From: Burkholderia singularis
GTDB lineage: Bacteria; Pseudomonadota; Gammaproteobacteria; Burkholderiales; Burkholderiaceae
Length of the DNA: 64,000 bases
Direction: 5' to 3'
NCBI RefSeq assembly: GCF_900176645.1
Contig: NZ_FXAN01000039.1
Location: forward strand, 23,675 to 87,674
The stretch's first letter is position 1. The number at the start of each line of letters is the position of its first letter. The notes beneath the pieces are model-generated. The model made no database searches. It had not been told where the DNA came from and worked only from the letters and a program-made list of their open reading frames with translations. The position numbers and the translations under genes are program-made. Below are positions 10,590 through 22,711 of the stretch, piece by piece.

Positions 10590-11465
10590 ATGCTACCCAG
10601 AATCGAGGCGATTCGCGCCCAACTCCGCCCGTCCGAGCGCAAGCTCGCCGACTACGTGCTCGCCGCGCCGCGCGAAGTGCTCGATTTGTCGATGACCGCG
10701 CTCGCCGCGCGCGCGGGCGCGAGTCAGCCGACGATCGCGCGCTTCTGCCAGGCGCTCGGCTGCAGCGGCTTTCGCGAATTCAAGATCCGGCTCGCGCAAA
10801 GCATCGCGCCGGGCGTGGCGTCCGTCTACCGCGACGTCGAGCCCGACGAACCCGCACCCGGCATCATCGGCAAAGTGTTCGACCGGACCATCGGCGCGCT
10901 GATCGAGGTCCGCAACAGCCTGTCGGCAACCAGCGTCGCCGACGCGATCGAACTGCTGTCGCGCGCGTCGCGCATCGAGTTCTACGGCGCGGGCGGCTCC
11001 GGCATTGCCGCGCAGGACATTCAGCACAAGTTCTTCCGGCTCGGCGTGCCCAGCGTCGCGTACTCGGACCCGCATACGTTCTCGATGTCCGCCGCGCTGC
11101 TCGGCGCGAAAGACGTCGTCGTCGCGATCTCGAACACCGGGCGCACGCGCGACATCGTCGACGCCGCGCGCGCCGCGCGCGCATGCGGCGCGAACGTCGT
11201 GTCGATCACGCATAGCCATTCGCCGCTCGCGCAACTGTCGACGGTCAGTCTGGCATCGAACGTCGCCGAGGAAACCGACGTGTTTTCGCCGATGACCTCG
11301 CGCATGTCGCATCTCGCGATCGGCGACATTCTCGCGGTCGGCGTCGCACTCAATCGCGGGCCCGATCTCGTCGACCGGCTCGGCCGCGCGAAGGAGGCGA
11401 TCACGCGGCGGCGCATCGGGATGGAGCCGCAGGCGCCGAAGGATACGGCCCACGAGCCGCTATAG
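10590..11465 (+). CDS. hexR: RpiR-family transcriptional regulator, HexR-like
   Basis: A 291-residue regulator with an N-terminal RpiR helix-turn-helix (about residues 1-77, core SQPTIARFCQALGCSGFREFK) and a C-terminal SIS sugar-phosphate isomerase-type domain (about 125-265, starting YGAGGSGIAAQDIQHK). HexR proteins repress edd, eda, gap and zwf-type genes and are released by KDPG. Divergence from edd and two palindromes with the HexR spacing support that role here. The ATG at 10590 gives MLPRIEAIRAQLRPSER, the usual HexR opening. Ligand and targets are inferred. Confidence 0.85.
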   Translation: MLPRIEAIRAQLRPSERKLADYVLAAPREVLDLSMTALAARAGASQPTIARFCQALGCSGFREFKIRLAQSIAPGVASVYRDVEPDEPAPGIIGKVFDRTIGALIEVRNSLSATSVADAIELLSRASRIEFYGAGGSGIAAQDIQHKFFRLGVPSVAYSDPHTFSMSAALLGAKDVVVAISNTGRTRDIVDAARAARACGANVVSITHSHSPLAQLSTVSLASNVAEETDVFSPMTSRMSHLAIGDILAVGVALNRGPDLVDRLGRAKEAITRRRIGMEPQAPKDTAHEPL

Positions 11466-11514
11466 CCGCGCGAGAGCGCGAAAACAGCCGATTGCCGGAT
11501 ACGAAAAAACAAAA

Positions 11515-11590
11515 AAGCCCCGGCCTTGAATGGCCTCCCAAAGACTGGATCGATGCCCAACTTTTGGAGTGCAGTTCAAGGCCGGGGCTT
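11515..11590. terminator. Large palindrome between hexR and hemJ; terminator, possibly from IS ends
   Basis: Perfect 16-bp arms (11515-11530, reading AAGCCCCGGCCTTGAA, and 11575-11590) enclose 44 bp that are themselves partly complementary. On the minus strand the stem is followed by a T-rich run (the A-tract at about 11502-11516), so it should terminate hemJ transcription. The loop resembles terminal repeats of an IS3-family element (see findings). Confidence 0.65.
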
Positions 11591-11638
11591 GCCGGCACGC
11601 TTACCGCAGCGCAACGCAACCGCCTGCGCGCCGCCGAT

Positions 11639-12061
11639 TCAGAACGGCTTGATCACGACGAGCGCGACAGCCGCCAGCATCGCCAGCACCGGCAATTCGT
11701 TGAAGAAGCGATACCACTTGTCCGAGCGCCGGTTCTCGCCGCGCTCGAAGACTTTCAACAAATGCCCGCAATACGCGTGATAGACGATCAGCAGCAGCAC
11801 GACGCCGACTTTCGCGTGAATCCAGCCCTGCCCCTGGCCGATGCCGATCACGAGCCACAGCCACAGGCCGCACGCGAGCGCCGGCACCGCGATGAAGGTC
11901 ATGAAGCGAAACAGCTTGCGCGCCATCACGAGCAGACGGCGCACCGCGGCGGGATCGGTCTCGAGCGCCAGGTTCACGTAGATCCGGGGCAAATAGAAGA
12001 GTCCCGCGAACCACGCGGCGATCAGCACGATATGAAAAGTCTTGACCCAAAGCATTGCCAT
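11639..12061 (-). CDS. hemJ: HemJ-type protoporphyrinogen oxidase (UPF0093/CopD-like membrane protein)
   Basis: A 140-residue integral membrane protein with four predicted helices. It matches the HemJ family, which oxidises protoporphyrinogen IX to protoporphyrin IX in organisms lacking HemG/HemY. Conserved features are the first-helix histidine H10 (KTFHIV), the RIYVNLAL loop, HAKVGVV and YHAYCGHLL. The start at 12061 has a second possible ATG two codons in. It ends the leftward run from bamE and is 34 bp after proA. Earlier annotations may call it a CopD-like or hypothetical protein. Confidence 0.85.
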   Translation of the reverse strand: MAMLWVKTFHIVLIAAWFAGLFYLPRIYVNLALETDPAAVRRLLVMARKLFRFMTFIAVPALACGLWLWLVIGIGQGQGWIHAKVGVVLLLIVYHAYCGHLLKVFERGENRRSDKWYRFFNELPVLAMLAAVALVVIKPF

Positions 12062-12095
12062 CGATCCTTTGCGTTCCTGTTTGCGCCTGCTTGCG

Positions 12096-13367
12096 TTACT
12101 GACGCCCTTCGCCGTGCCCGAGCACGATGTACTTCATCGACGTCAGCCCGTCGAGCCCGACCGGGCCGCGCGCGTGCAGCTTGTCGTTGGAAATGCCGAT
12201 CTCGGCGCCCAGGCCGAATTCGAAGCCGTCGGCAAAGCGCGTCGATGCATTGACGATCACGCTCGCCGAATCCACCTCCCGCAAGAAACGCATCGCGCGA
12301 TCGTGATCCTCGGTGACGATCGCGTCGGTGTGCGCGGAACCGTATGTATTGATGTGCTCGATCGCGGCGTCGAGACCGTCGACGATCTTGATCGCGAGCA
12401 CGGGCGCGAGATATTCGGTGCGCCAATCCTCTTCGGTCGCATCGACGAGCGGCGCGACGCCCGCATCGGCGAGCACGGCGCGCGCGGCCGCATCGACGCG
12501 CAGCTCGACGCCCTTGTCGCGATACAGCCGCCCGAGCTGCGGCAGCACGGCCGGCGCAATGCCGCGCGCGACGAGCAGCGTCTCCATCGTGTTGCAGGTG
12601 CCGTAGCGATGCGTTTTCGCGTTGTCGCAAACGGTCAGCGCCTTGCGCGGATCGGCGCGATCGTCGACGTACACGTGGCAAATGCCGTCGAGATGTTTGA
12701 TCATCGGCACACGCGCCTCATTGATCAGCCGTTCGATCAAACTCTTGCCGCCGCGCGGCACGATCACGTCGACGTATTCGGTCATCGTGATCAGCTTGCC
12801 GACCGCCGCGCGGTCGGCCGTCTCGACGACCTGCACCGCGTCGCGCGGCAGCCCCGCCGCATCGAGCCCCTCGCCGATCAGCCGCGCGAGCGCCGTGTTC
12901 GATTCGAGCGCCTCCGAGCCGCCGCGCAGGATCGTCGCGTTGCCGGACTTCAGGCACAGCGCGGCCGCGTCGATCGTCACGTTCGGCCGCGACTCGTAGA
13001 TGATCCCGATCACGCCGAGCGGCACGCGCATCTGGCCGACCTGAATCCCGCTCGGACGATACTTGAGGTTGCTGATCTCGCCGATCGGGTCGGGCAGCGC
13101 CGCGACTTGGCGCAGCCCTTCGATCATCGTGTTCAGCGCCTTGTCGGACAGCGTCAGGCGATCGACGAACGCGGCGTCGAGCCCCTTGTCCTTCGCGCGC
13201 GCGACGTCACGCGCATTGGCCGCCTTCAGCGCATCGGCGTCGCGCGCGATCGCCCGCGCAACGGCTTCGAGCGCGGCGTTCTTCGCGGCGGTGGACGCGC
13301 GCGCGATCGCGCGCGATGCTTGCCGCGCGCGGCGGCCAACGTCCGTCATGTACTGATCGATATCCAT
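12096..13367 (-). CDS. proA: Gamma-glutamyl phosphate reductase
   Basis: Reduces gamma-glutamyl phosphate to glutamate semialdehyde with NADPH in proline synthesis. It has 423 residues of the aldehyde dehydrogenase superfamily. The catalytic cysteine is C258 in [13 protein letters not shown], and [10 protein letters not shown] and PRGGKSL are family motifs. The ATG at 13367 (MDIDQYM) is chosen; ATGs at 13370 and 13382 are in frame and equally usable. The frame runs back to 13562 but that part is Arg/Gly-rich. It lies between holA and hemJ; its partner proB is not in the window. Confidence 0.95.
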   Translation of the reverse strand: MDIDQYMTDVGRRARQASRAIARASTAAKNAALEAVARAIARDADALKAANARDVARAKDKGLDAAFVDRLTLSDKALNTMIEGLRQVAALPDPIGEISNLKYRPSGIQVGQMRVPLGVIGIIYESRPNVTIDAAALCLKSGNATILRGGSEALESNTALARLIGEGLDAAGLPRDAVQVVETADRAAVGKLITMTEYVDVIVPRGGKSLIERLINEARVPMIKHLDGICHVYVDDRADPRKALTVCDNAKTHRYGTCNTMETLLVARGIAPAVLPQLGRLYRDKGVELRVDAAARAVLADAGVAPLVDATEEDWRTEYLAPVLAIKIVDGLDAAIEHINTYGSAHTDAIVTEDHDRAMRFLREVDSASVIVNASTRFADGFEFGLGAEIGISNDKLHARGPVGLDGLTSMKYIVLGHGEGRQ

Positions 13368-13568
13368 CATGAGACTCGCCATGCAAGCCGCCCCGTATCG
13401 AGCGGCAAAAACGTTGTCGGAAAAACCCTGCGGCGCCAATCGCCGGATGCCGCGGCTCGCGCGCGAACCGCGGCTCGCAAATGCCCATCGATGTGCCGCG
13501 CCGCTGCGGTCGCGCTCGCCGCTATCGCCCGAGATCGCTCGATTGTAAGCGCCTGCGCGCAAGCCCGC

Positions 13569-14657
13569 TCAGCCGGCCCGGCGCGGCGTATCGCCGCCGG
13601 GTCCGCCCGCGCGCGCCACCGTCATCGCAAGCTGGAACAGGCCGTCCCAAGGGTCGGGCGGCGGCTCGCCATGCGCGCGGCCGCGCGGCACCGCGGCAAG
13701 CCCCTTGACCTGCCGGTCGAGCCGCGCGGCAAACGCGAGCGCCTGCTCGAGCGCCGTCTCGGACACGCGCGCCAACGCCGGCCCGACGAGCCGCTCGCGC
13801 GGCCCCCAGACACGATTCTCGCGCACGAGCGCCGCGAGCGGCTTGCCTGCCGCGACGCCGCGCTTGATCCTGAGCAGCGTGCGCAACTCGTCGACGAGCG
13901 CCCATAACACGAGCACCAGCGCCTCGCCCTCTCCCTTAAGGCCGTCGATCATCCGCGCGAGCCGCGCGGCGTCGCCTGCGAGCATCGCCTCGTTGAGCTT
14001 GAATACGTCATAGCGCGCGACGTTCAGCACCGCGTCATGGATCTGCTCGAACGTAAGCACGCCCGCCGGATAGAGCAAGCCAAGCTTCTGGATTTCCTGA
14101 TGCGCGGCCAGCAGGTTGCCTTCGACACGCTCGGCAACGAATGCGAGCGCGCGCCGCCCGTCGTCGCCCGCCGCGACCCGCTGGCCTTGCAGCGCCAGCC
14201 GCTCGCCGATCCATTTCGGCAATTGCGCGCGATCGACCGGATCGATCTTGATCGCAACGCCCGCATTCGCGAGTGCGGTGAACCACGCGGATTTCTGCGT
14301 CGCCGCATCGAGCCGCGGCAGCGTGACGAGCATCAGCGTATCGGGATTGTGCGTGCCGGCGAGCGTTTTCAGCGCATCGGCGCCGTCCTTGCCCGGCTTG
14401 CCGGACGGAATCCGCAGCTCGACGAGCTGCCGGTCGCCGAACAGCGACATCGCCTGGCTCGCGCCGATCAGCACGCTCCAGTCGAAGCCACGCTCGACGG
14501 TATGCACCGAACGCTCGACGAAGCCCGCCGCGCGCGCGGCCGCGCGAATCCGGTCGCACGCCTCCTGCACGAGCAGCGGCTCGTCGCCATACGCGACGTA
14601 CAAGCCGGCGAGCCCTTTCGCCAGATGCGGCTCTAATGCGTCAAGTCGCAATTGCAT
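13569..14657 (-). CDS. holA: DNA polymerase III subunit delta
   Basis: The clamp-loader subunit that opens the beta sliding clamp at the replisome. It has 362 residues, close to the E. coli length (343). The N-terminal region (LYVAYGDEPLLVQEACDRIR) is the beta-binding domain typical of HolA. EGNLLAAHQEIQKL and YDVFKLNEAML are conserved blocks of the AAA+-like middle and collar domains. The Walker motif is degenerate, as in all delta subunits. It follows lptE after 44 bp, the usual leuS-lptE-holA order in proteobacteria. Confidence 0.93.
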   Translation of the reverse strand: MQLRLDALEPHLAKGLAGLYVAYGDEPLLVQEACDRIRAAARAAGFVERSVHTVERGFDWSVLIGASQAMSLFGDRQLVELRIPSGKPGKDGADALKTLAGTHNPDTLMLVTLPRLDAATQKSAWFTALANAGVAIKIDPVDRAQLPKWIGERLALQGQRVAAGDDGRRALAFVAERVEGNLLAAHQEIQKLGLLYPAGVLTFEQIHDAVLNVARYDVFKLNEAMLAGDAARLARMIDGLKGEGEALVLVLWALVDELRTLLRIKRGVAAGKPLAALVRENRVWGPRERLVGPALARVSETALEQALAFAARLDRQVKGLAAVPRGRAHGEPPPDPWDGLFQLAMTVARAGGPGGDTPRRAG

Positions 14658-14701
14658 CGGTTACGCGCCTATCGACGAAACGAAATGGCGAACGCGGCCG
14701 A

Positions 14702-15277
14702 TCACAGCGGCGGCGGCGGCAGCGGCGCGCGCGGCCAGACGGCCGGTACGCCCTGGCCCGGCTCCGGATGCAGCGTGCGCACGATCGCCAGGCGCCGCAT
14801 CAGTTGATCGATCGCATCGTTGCGCATGTCCGCGTACAGGATCTCGGCTTCCTGCGACTTCGCGTTCGTATATTGCGCGCTGTACGTCATCGCGCGGTTC
14901 AGCGCGATCACGCTCGGCGGAATCAGCGCCGTGCCGTCCTTGCCTAAAAGCGTGTAATTGAGCGTGTAGTTGAGTTGATACTCCTGCACCGTGCCGTAAC
15001 GGTCGAGCGTGAGCGTGCCCTGGCTCTGCGCTTCGGCGAGGTTCAGCACCGCGTCGGCGTCGTCGGGCGACTTGACGATCTTCGTGTCGCTGCCCCCCTC
15101 GACGAGACGCGTGAGCCGCGCCGCCGCCGCGGGCGGCCCGCCCGCGATGTACAGACGCTTGAACGCATAGTCCTGCTGCCCGCGCAGCTTGAAACCGCAC
15201 GCCGACAACAACATCGCGCTGCCCACGAGCATCAAAAACGATCTGCGGATCACCTTCGCTCCTTGCTGATTCACCAT
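14702..15277 (-). CDS. lptE: LPS-assembly lipoprotein LptE
   Basis: Outer-membrane lipoprotein that plugs the LptD barrel and helps insert lipopolysaccharide. It has 191 residues with a lipobox LLSAC, the lipidated cysteine being C27, followed at once by GFKLRG, the characteristic mature start of LptE. The C terminus is proline-rich (PLPPPPL). It is placed directly after leuS (37 bp), the conserved neighbourhood of this gene. The start at 15277 gives a normal signal peptide; later in-frame starts would shorten the positively charged N region. Confidence 0.93.
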   Translation of the reverse strand: MVNQQGAKVIRRSFLMLVGSAMLLSACGFKLRGQQDYAFKRLYIAGGPPAAAARLTRLVEGGSDTKIVKSPDDADAVLNLAEAQSQGTLTLDRYGTVQEYQLNYTLNYTLLGKDGTALIPPSVIALNRAMTYSAQYTNAKSQEAEILYADMRNDAIDQLMRRLAIVRTLHPEPGQGVPAVWPRAPLPPPPL

Positions 15278-15314
15278 GCGCCGCTAAACGACACCGGACC
15301 GACACCGGACGCCG

Positions 15315-18440
<3,126 letters not shown>

Positions 18441-18938
18441 TCAATGCGGCACCGCAAGCGCGGCGGCGGGCGCCGCCGGCTCCGCCCGCCTCGCCGGCTG
18501 CCCCGCGCCCGGCGTCCCGTCCGGCTTGGGCGAATCGGTCACGAAGCCGATCCGCGCGACGCCCGCCTGTTGCGCGGCGCCCATCACCTGCACGATCGCA
18601 TCGTAGCGGGTGTCACGTGCGGCACGCAGATGCAGTTGCGGGTCCTTGCCGCCCGACGCCGCGTCGCGCAAGCGTGCGCTCAGCGCGCCGAATGCGATCG
18701 GCTCGCCGTTCCAGTACAGCTTGCCCGCCGCGTCGATCGACAGCGTGATGGTCTGCGGCGTATCGCGCGCGGGCGCCGCCGCGACTTTCGGCAAATCGAG
18801 CCGGATCGCGCGCGTGAGAAGCGGCGCGGTAATGATGAAGATGACGAGCAGAACGAGCATCACGTCGATCAGCGGCGTCATGTTGATGTCCGCCATCGGT
18901 TGCGCGGTCTGCTGATGGTCGAGTCCGCCGAACGCCAT
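18441..18938 (-). CDS. exbD: ExbD/TolR-family biopolymer transport protein
   Basis: Inner-membrane protein of 165 residues that, with ExbB, couples the proton motive force to TonB-type energisation. It has one transmembrane helix (about residues 22-42) with the essential aspartate D25 in TPLIDVMLVLL, followed by a periplasmic domain. The last 25 residues are Pro/Ala-rich. The ATG at 18938 follows GGAGGG. It lies 244 bp after exbB on the same strand. TolR is the main alternative, but no tolQ/tolA/tolB genes are nearby, so ExbD is preferred. Confidence 0.88.
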   Translation of the reverse strand: MAFGGLDHQQTAQPMADINMTPLIDVMLVLLVIFIITAPLLTRAIRLDLPKVAAAPARDTPQTITLSIDAAGKLYWNGEPIAFGALSARLRDAASGGKDPQLHLRAARDTRYDAIVQVMGAAQQAGVARIGFVTDSPKPDGTPGAGQPARRAEPAAPAAALAVPH

Positions 18939-19182
18939 ATATGCCCTCCGTTGCCGGATCGGATGCGTGAAATGCGTTGAATACCTGTTGCGCGATGCCG
19001 CGCGGCGAATCGTGGCGACCGACGCCGTCGCCACGCGCCCCGTTGCCGCAGCCGCCCCGCGCGCCTATCGGCACAATCGAACGCAGGCGGCGAAATCCGC
19101 CGCATCCGGCCGCAAAAGCCTGTTACGAAACCGGCTGCAAAAGAGGCCGCGAAAAAGACAGCGGCAGACCGCGAAACAGCGG

Positions 19183-19890
19183 CTACGAAGCCCGTTGCGC
19201 AACCGGCTGCCCGGCCGACTCACCGCAAACGAACACATGCAGATCGCGCGCGAAGCCGTCCAGTTCCTCGACGAGTTGCCGCACGAGCCGGCCGAGAATG
19301 TTGTACGCGAGCACGGCCGGAATCGCGACGACCAGGCCGAACGCCGTCATGATGAGCGCCTCGCCCACCGGGCCGGCCACGTTCTCGATCTGCGCCTGCC
19401 CGCTCGCCGCAATACTGCCGAGCGCGTGATAGATCCCCCAGACCGTGCCGAGCAGGCCGACGAACGGCGCCGTGCTGCCGATCGACGCGAGCAGCACCTG
19501 GCCGAATTCGAGCCGCCGCTGCGACGTGCGCAACGCGGCACGCAACGAGCGCAATACCCGCTCGCCGCGCTCGACGCGGGCGGCCAGCGTGCGCGGCCCG
19601 GCTTCCGGGATGGCATCGGCATCGCGCGCGGCCTGTGCAAGCGGCGCGAACACGCGCTCCTTGTCGGCCGCGCGCAGCGCGGCCACCCCCTCATCGAGCG
19701 TCGCCGCCCGCCAGAATGCGGCGAGCGCGGCGGGCGCCTGGCGTTTCGCGCGCACCAGCAGCCACGCCTTCACGAGCAGAAAACACCAGCTTGTAACCGA
19801 CATCGCGAGCAGCACGTAAGCAACCGCGTGCGTGACGGCGTCGCCGCTTTCGAGGTAATGCAGGATGCCGGTCGGGGTGGAGATCGCCAT
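19183..19890 (-). CDS. exbB: ExbB/TolQ/MotA-family proton channel
   Basis: Inner-membrane proton-channel protein of 235 residues with three hydrophobic helices at about 20-46, 125-150 and 170-192. The central family block FVGLLGTVWGIYHAL is present. It works with ExbD to energise TonB-dependent outer-membrane transport. Start at 19890 (MAISTPTGILHYLESGDAVTH). It is 38 bp after dapB, so probably co-transcribed with bamE-dapB. No tonB is in the window. fur is close by (21751), a sensible neighbour for iron-uptake energisation. Confidence 0.88.
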   Translation of the reverse strand: MAISTPTGILHYLESGDAVTHAVAYVLLAMSVTSWCFLLVKAWLLVRAKRQAPAALAAFWRAATLDEGVAALRAADKERVFAPLAQAARDADAIPEAGPRTLAARVERGERVLRSLRAALRTSQRRLEFGQVLLASIGSTAPFVGLLGTVWGIYHALGSIAASGQAQIENVAGPVGEALIMTAFGLVVAIPAVLAYNILGRLVRQLVEELDGFARDLHVFVCGESAGQPVAQRAS

Positions 19891-19928
19891 CGATGCGTTC
19901 GGCTACGGACGGATGGAACGGCAGGCGC

Positions 19929-20726
19929 TCAGCGCAGGCCGAGCACGTCCTGCATATCGAAGAAGCCGGCGTCATGACCGGCGAGGAAGCGCGCGGCGCG
20001 CAGCGCGCCCTGCGCATACGAGACCCGGCTCGCCGATTTGTGCGTGATCTCGATGCGCTCGCCGGTGCCGGCGAACAGCACCGTGTGGTCACCGACGATA
20101 TCGCCGCCGCGAATCGCCGAGAAGCCGATCGTCGACGGATCGCGCTCGCCCGTCACGCCGTGGCGGCCGTACACCGCGCAATCGGCCAGCGAGCGCCCGA
20201 GCGCGCCCGCCACCGCCTCGCCCATCATCAGCGCGGTGCCGGACGGCGCATCGACCTTGTGCCGATGATGCGCCTCGACAATCTCGATGTCGTAGCCGTG
20301 CGAGAAGTGCTTCGCCGCGAACTCGAGCAGCTTCAGCGTGACGTTCACGCCGACGCTCATGTTCGCCGAAAACATCACGGCGATCCGCTCGCCCGCCGCG
20401 CGAAGCTGCGCCTTCTGCGGTTCGCTGAAACCCGTGGTGCCGATCACGAGCTTCACGCGGTGGCGCAGCGCCGCCTCGACATGCGCGAGCGTGCCTTCCG
20501 GGCGGGTGAAGTCGATCAGATAATCGGCGTCGGCGAAAACGCGCTCGATATCGTCGGTGAGCGTCACCCCGGTTTGCCTGCCGAGAAACGCGCCCGCATC
20601 CTGGCCAAGCTGCTCGGAGCCCACGCGATCGAGTGCGCCGACGAGCGTGGCGTCGGGCGCGTCGAGCACCGCTTCGATCAGCATCCGGCCCATCCGGCCC
20701 GATGCGCCTGCAATCGCAATCTTCAT
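19929..20726 (-). CDS. dapB: 4-hydroxy-tetrahydrodipicolinate reductase
   Basis: NAD(P)H-dependent reductase in the lysine/diaminopimelate pathway. It has 265 residues. The nucleotide-binding motif GASGRMGRM is at 7-15 and the active-site block [15 protein letters not shown] near residues 154-168. The start at 20726 ([13 protein letters not shown]) is the family norm; an ATG three codons upstream (20735) is also in frame. It follows bamE after 73 bp, the common bamE-dapB order. Confidence 0.96.
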   Translation of the reverse strand: MKIAIAGASGRMGRMLIEAVLDAPDATLVGALDRVGSEQLGQDAGAFLGRQTGVTLTDDIERVFADADYLIDFTRPEGTLAHVEAALRHRVKLVIGTTGFSEPQKAQLRAAGERIAVMFSANMSVGVNVTLKLLEFAAKHFSHGYDIEIVEAHHRHKVDAPSGTALMMGEAVAGALGRSLADCAVYGRHGVTGERDPSTIGFSAIRGGDIVGDHTVLFAGTGERIEITHKSASRVSYAQGALRAARFLAGHDAGFFDMQDVLGLR

Positions 20727-20799
20727 GGACGACATGCACTACCTGCTACGAATAAAGAGCGAGCGGCGCATGCCGCCCGGTTTGACTGAAAGGGCCGGC

Positions 20800-21594
20800 T
20801 CAGTTGCCCGTTTCCTGCGGACCGACGGCCTCGCCCGCGCCCGGCGCGGGCCGCTGCGGCGGACGATGGAACTGGAACTGCGGCTGGATCGCCGGGCTCG
20901 CGCCGGGCGGCTGGCCGCCAGGCGTCGGCGCGCTCGGCGCCGACTGTGCGGACGGACGGAACCGCACGGACGCGCCGCCCTGGCCGGACACCTGCGCGGT
21001 CGCCCGGTTTGCCGCGCGCGCGGCCTGTTCGTTCGCGCCACTGTCCGGCGCCGGCTGCACGGCCGGCGTGCCCGCATCGGCATGCGCCGGCGCGGCGTCC
21101 GCAGCCGGCACGGCTGCCGACGACGCGGTGGCAGCAGCGGCCTGCGACGCGGCCTCGGCCGAGCTGGCGGCGGCCTGCGCCGCCTTTTTCGCCTTCTTGC
21201 CCCGCCTGTCGCCGTCGATATCGGCAAGCAGATCGAGTTCGGACGGCAGATTATCCGCGCCGGTCCAGCTCACGAGCCGATCGTTCGAGAAATTCAGCAC
21301 GAGGTCGCGCTGCTGGACGACCGAGGTCGAGCCGCGCTTGAAATAGAACAAATAGTCCCAGCGATCCGCGTGGAACACGTCGGTCAGCAGCGGCGTGCCG
21401 AGCAACGCGCGCACCTGGTCGCGCGACATGCCGGCCTGCAGTTGCGACGCCATTTCCTGCGACACGAAATTACCCTGGACGACGGTAATCCGATACGGTG
21501 TGATGCTTTGCGCGACCCGTTGCGTCAAGCTGTCATAAGACGAGCAGGCAGCCAATCCGGCGACGGCGACAGCAGCGATGACAGCGCTTCGCAT
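20800..21594 (-). CDS. bamE: Outer-membrane protein assembly factor BamE with long C-terminal extension
   Basis: Small lipoprotein of the BAM beta-barrel assembly machine. The 264-residue precursor has a lipobox LAAC (lipidated C17). The BamE/SmpA-OmlA domain spans about residues 25-125 (GNFVSQEMASQLQAGMSRDQVRALLGTPLLTDVFHADRW region). The remaining ~130 residues are Ala/Pro/Gln/Ser-rich, far beyond the ~110 residues of E. coli BamE, and look disordered. The ATG at 21594 has AGAGGAG upstream; the frame to 21654 is discarded because it would displace the signal peptide. It is divergent from fur, as in many proteobacteria (omlA-fur). Confidence 0.92.
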   Translation of the reverse strand: MRSAVIAAVAVAGLAACSSYDSLTQRVAQSITPYRITVVQGNFVSQEMASQLQAGMSRDQVRALLGTPLLTDVFHADRWDYLFYFKRGSTSVVQQRDLVLNFSNDRLVSWTGADNLPSELDLLADIDGDRRGKKAKKAAQAAASSAEAASQAAAATASSAAVPAADAAPAHADAGTPAVQPAPDSGANEQAARAANRATAQVSGQGGASVRFRPSAQSAPSAPTPGGQPPGASPAIQPQFQFHRPPQRPAPGAGEAVGPQETGN

Positions 21595-21750
21595 GCGGCT
21601 CCTCTGAAGTTGCAAAAGAGATCTTGGAATCATTTCCCTCACCGTGCCGGCCATGGCGCAGGCCGCGCGCGAATAGATGTCGAAGGTGACCTGAATGGCA
21701 AAAAGCCGGTACTATTGAAGCCCAGCATTGTACTCTAGGGACGCCTAGCC

Positions 21751-22191
21751 ATGACCAATCCGACCGATCTCAAGAATATCGGGCTCAAGGCCACCCTACC
21801 GCGCCTCAAAATTCTCGAAATTTTCCAGCAGAGCCCGGTACGCCATCTGACGGCCGAAGACGTCTATCGCAACCTGCTGCATGAGGAACTCGACATCGGC
21901 CTTGCGACCGTCTACCGCGTGCTCACCCAGTTCGAGCAAGCGGGCCTGCTGTCGCGCAGCAACTTCGAATCCGGCAAGGCCGTGTTCGAATTGAACGAAG
22001 GCTCGCACCACGATCACCTGGTTTGCCTCGACTGCGGCCGCGTCGAGGAATTCTTCGACGCCGAGATCGAAAGCCGCCAGCAGATGATCGCGAAGGAGCG
22101 CGGCTTCAAGCTGCAAGAGCATTCGCTCGCGATGTACGGTTCGTGCAAAACGGAAAACTGCCCGCACCGCAAGCACGAAGGCAAGCACTGA
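21751..22191 (+). CDS. fur: Ferric uptake regulator Fur
   Basis: Iron-dependent repressor of iron uptake genes. It has 146 residues: an N-terminal winged helix with the recognition segment [17 protein letters not shown] (50-66), and a C-terminal dimerisation/metal domain. Metal ligands visible are HHDH at 86-89, the CLDC pair C92/C95, and C132/C137 near the C terminus. It is divergent from bamE across 156 bp. A hairpin terminator follows 49 bp after the stop. Confidence 0.96.
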   Translation: MTNPTDLKNIGLKATLPRLKILEIFQQSPVRHLTAEDVYRNLLHEELDIGLATVYRVLTQFEQAGLLSRSNFESGKAVFELNEGSHHDHLVCLDCGRVEEFFDAEIESRQQMIAKERGFKLQEHSLAMYGSCKTENCPHRKHEGKH

Positions 22192-22711
22192 CGCGGCACC
22201 GGCCGCGCTGCGCGTGTTTTCCGCGCAAGCAGATCGTATAGGCCCGGCGGACGCAAGCCCGACCGGGCCTTTGTTCGATTGGATGCGACCTGCCCCGCGG
22301 GAGTTTGCGTATCGGCGGATTCTGCCGCCGATGGATCAGGCCGCTTTTTTGCGGATTATCCGCACGCCGTGCCATGCCGGTTGGATGCCGTGCGAATTTC
22401 GGCTCGGACCCGGCCAGCCGCCGCGCGTGAACGCAGCCGCATGTGCCGTGCGCCCGTTCAATTTTCGCGCTCCCGCCCCCGCTCGGCGCAGCCGCTTCCC
22501 GGCGTCTCACGCCTGCCGGCCCGCTGCGCAACTTAAGGGCCGCAGCCTTTCGACGGCCACCGCTGCCGGTCCTGGGGCCGGATGGGCACGCGCAGCGGCC
22601 GCCGCCGGACAGGCGGCCCGCGCCACCCGAGAACGCGCGCCGTGCGTCTTACGCCGGATTCGCTCCGGCTGATGCACCCGTCAACGCCCGGCACGTGACG
22701 GCAAGCAAGCG
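22192..22711. other. 520-bp gap between fur and allA
   Basis: No gene is supported. It contains the fur terminator (22240-22275), a hairpin ATCGGCGG (22311-22318) / CCGCCGAT (22325-22332), and a perfect 15-bp palindrome TGCGGATTATCCGCA (22350-22364). The rest is featureless GC-rich sequence. Confidence 0.5.
22240..22275 (+). terminator. Rho-independent terminator of fur
   Basis: Stem AGGCCCGG (22240-22247) with CCGGGCCT (22263-22270), followed by TTGTT. Confidence 0.65.

Noticed and set aside
18930..19182. Possible histone-H1-like or TonB-like gene in the exbB-exbD gap
   Set aside because: The Lys/Ala/Pro-rich frame has no start, no continuous domain and partly overlaps the exbB 3' end.
22192..22711. 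Small gene downstream of fur
   Set aside because: Several frames of 60-150 codons overlap on both strands with Arg/Pro/Ala-rich content and no start signal.
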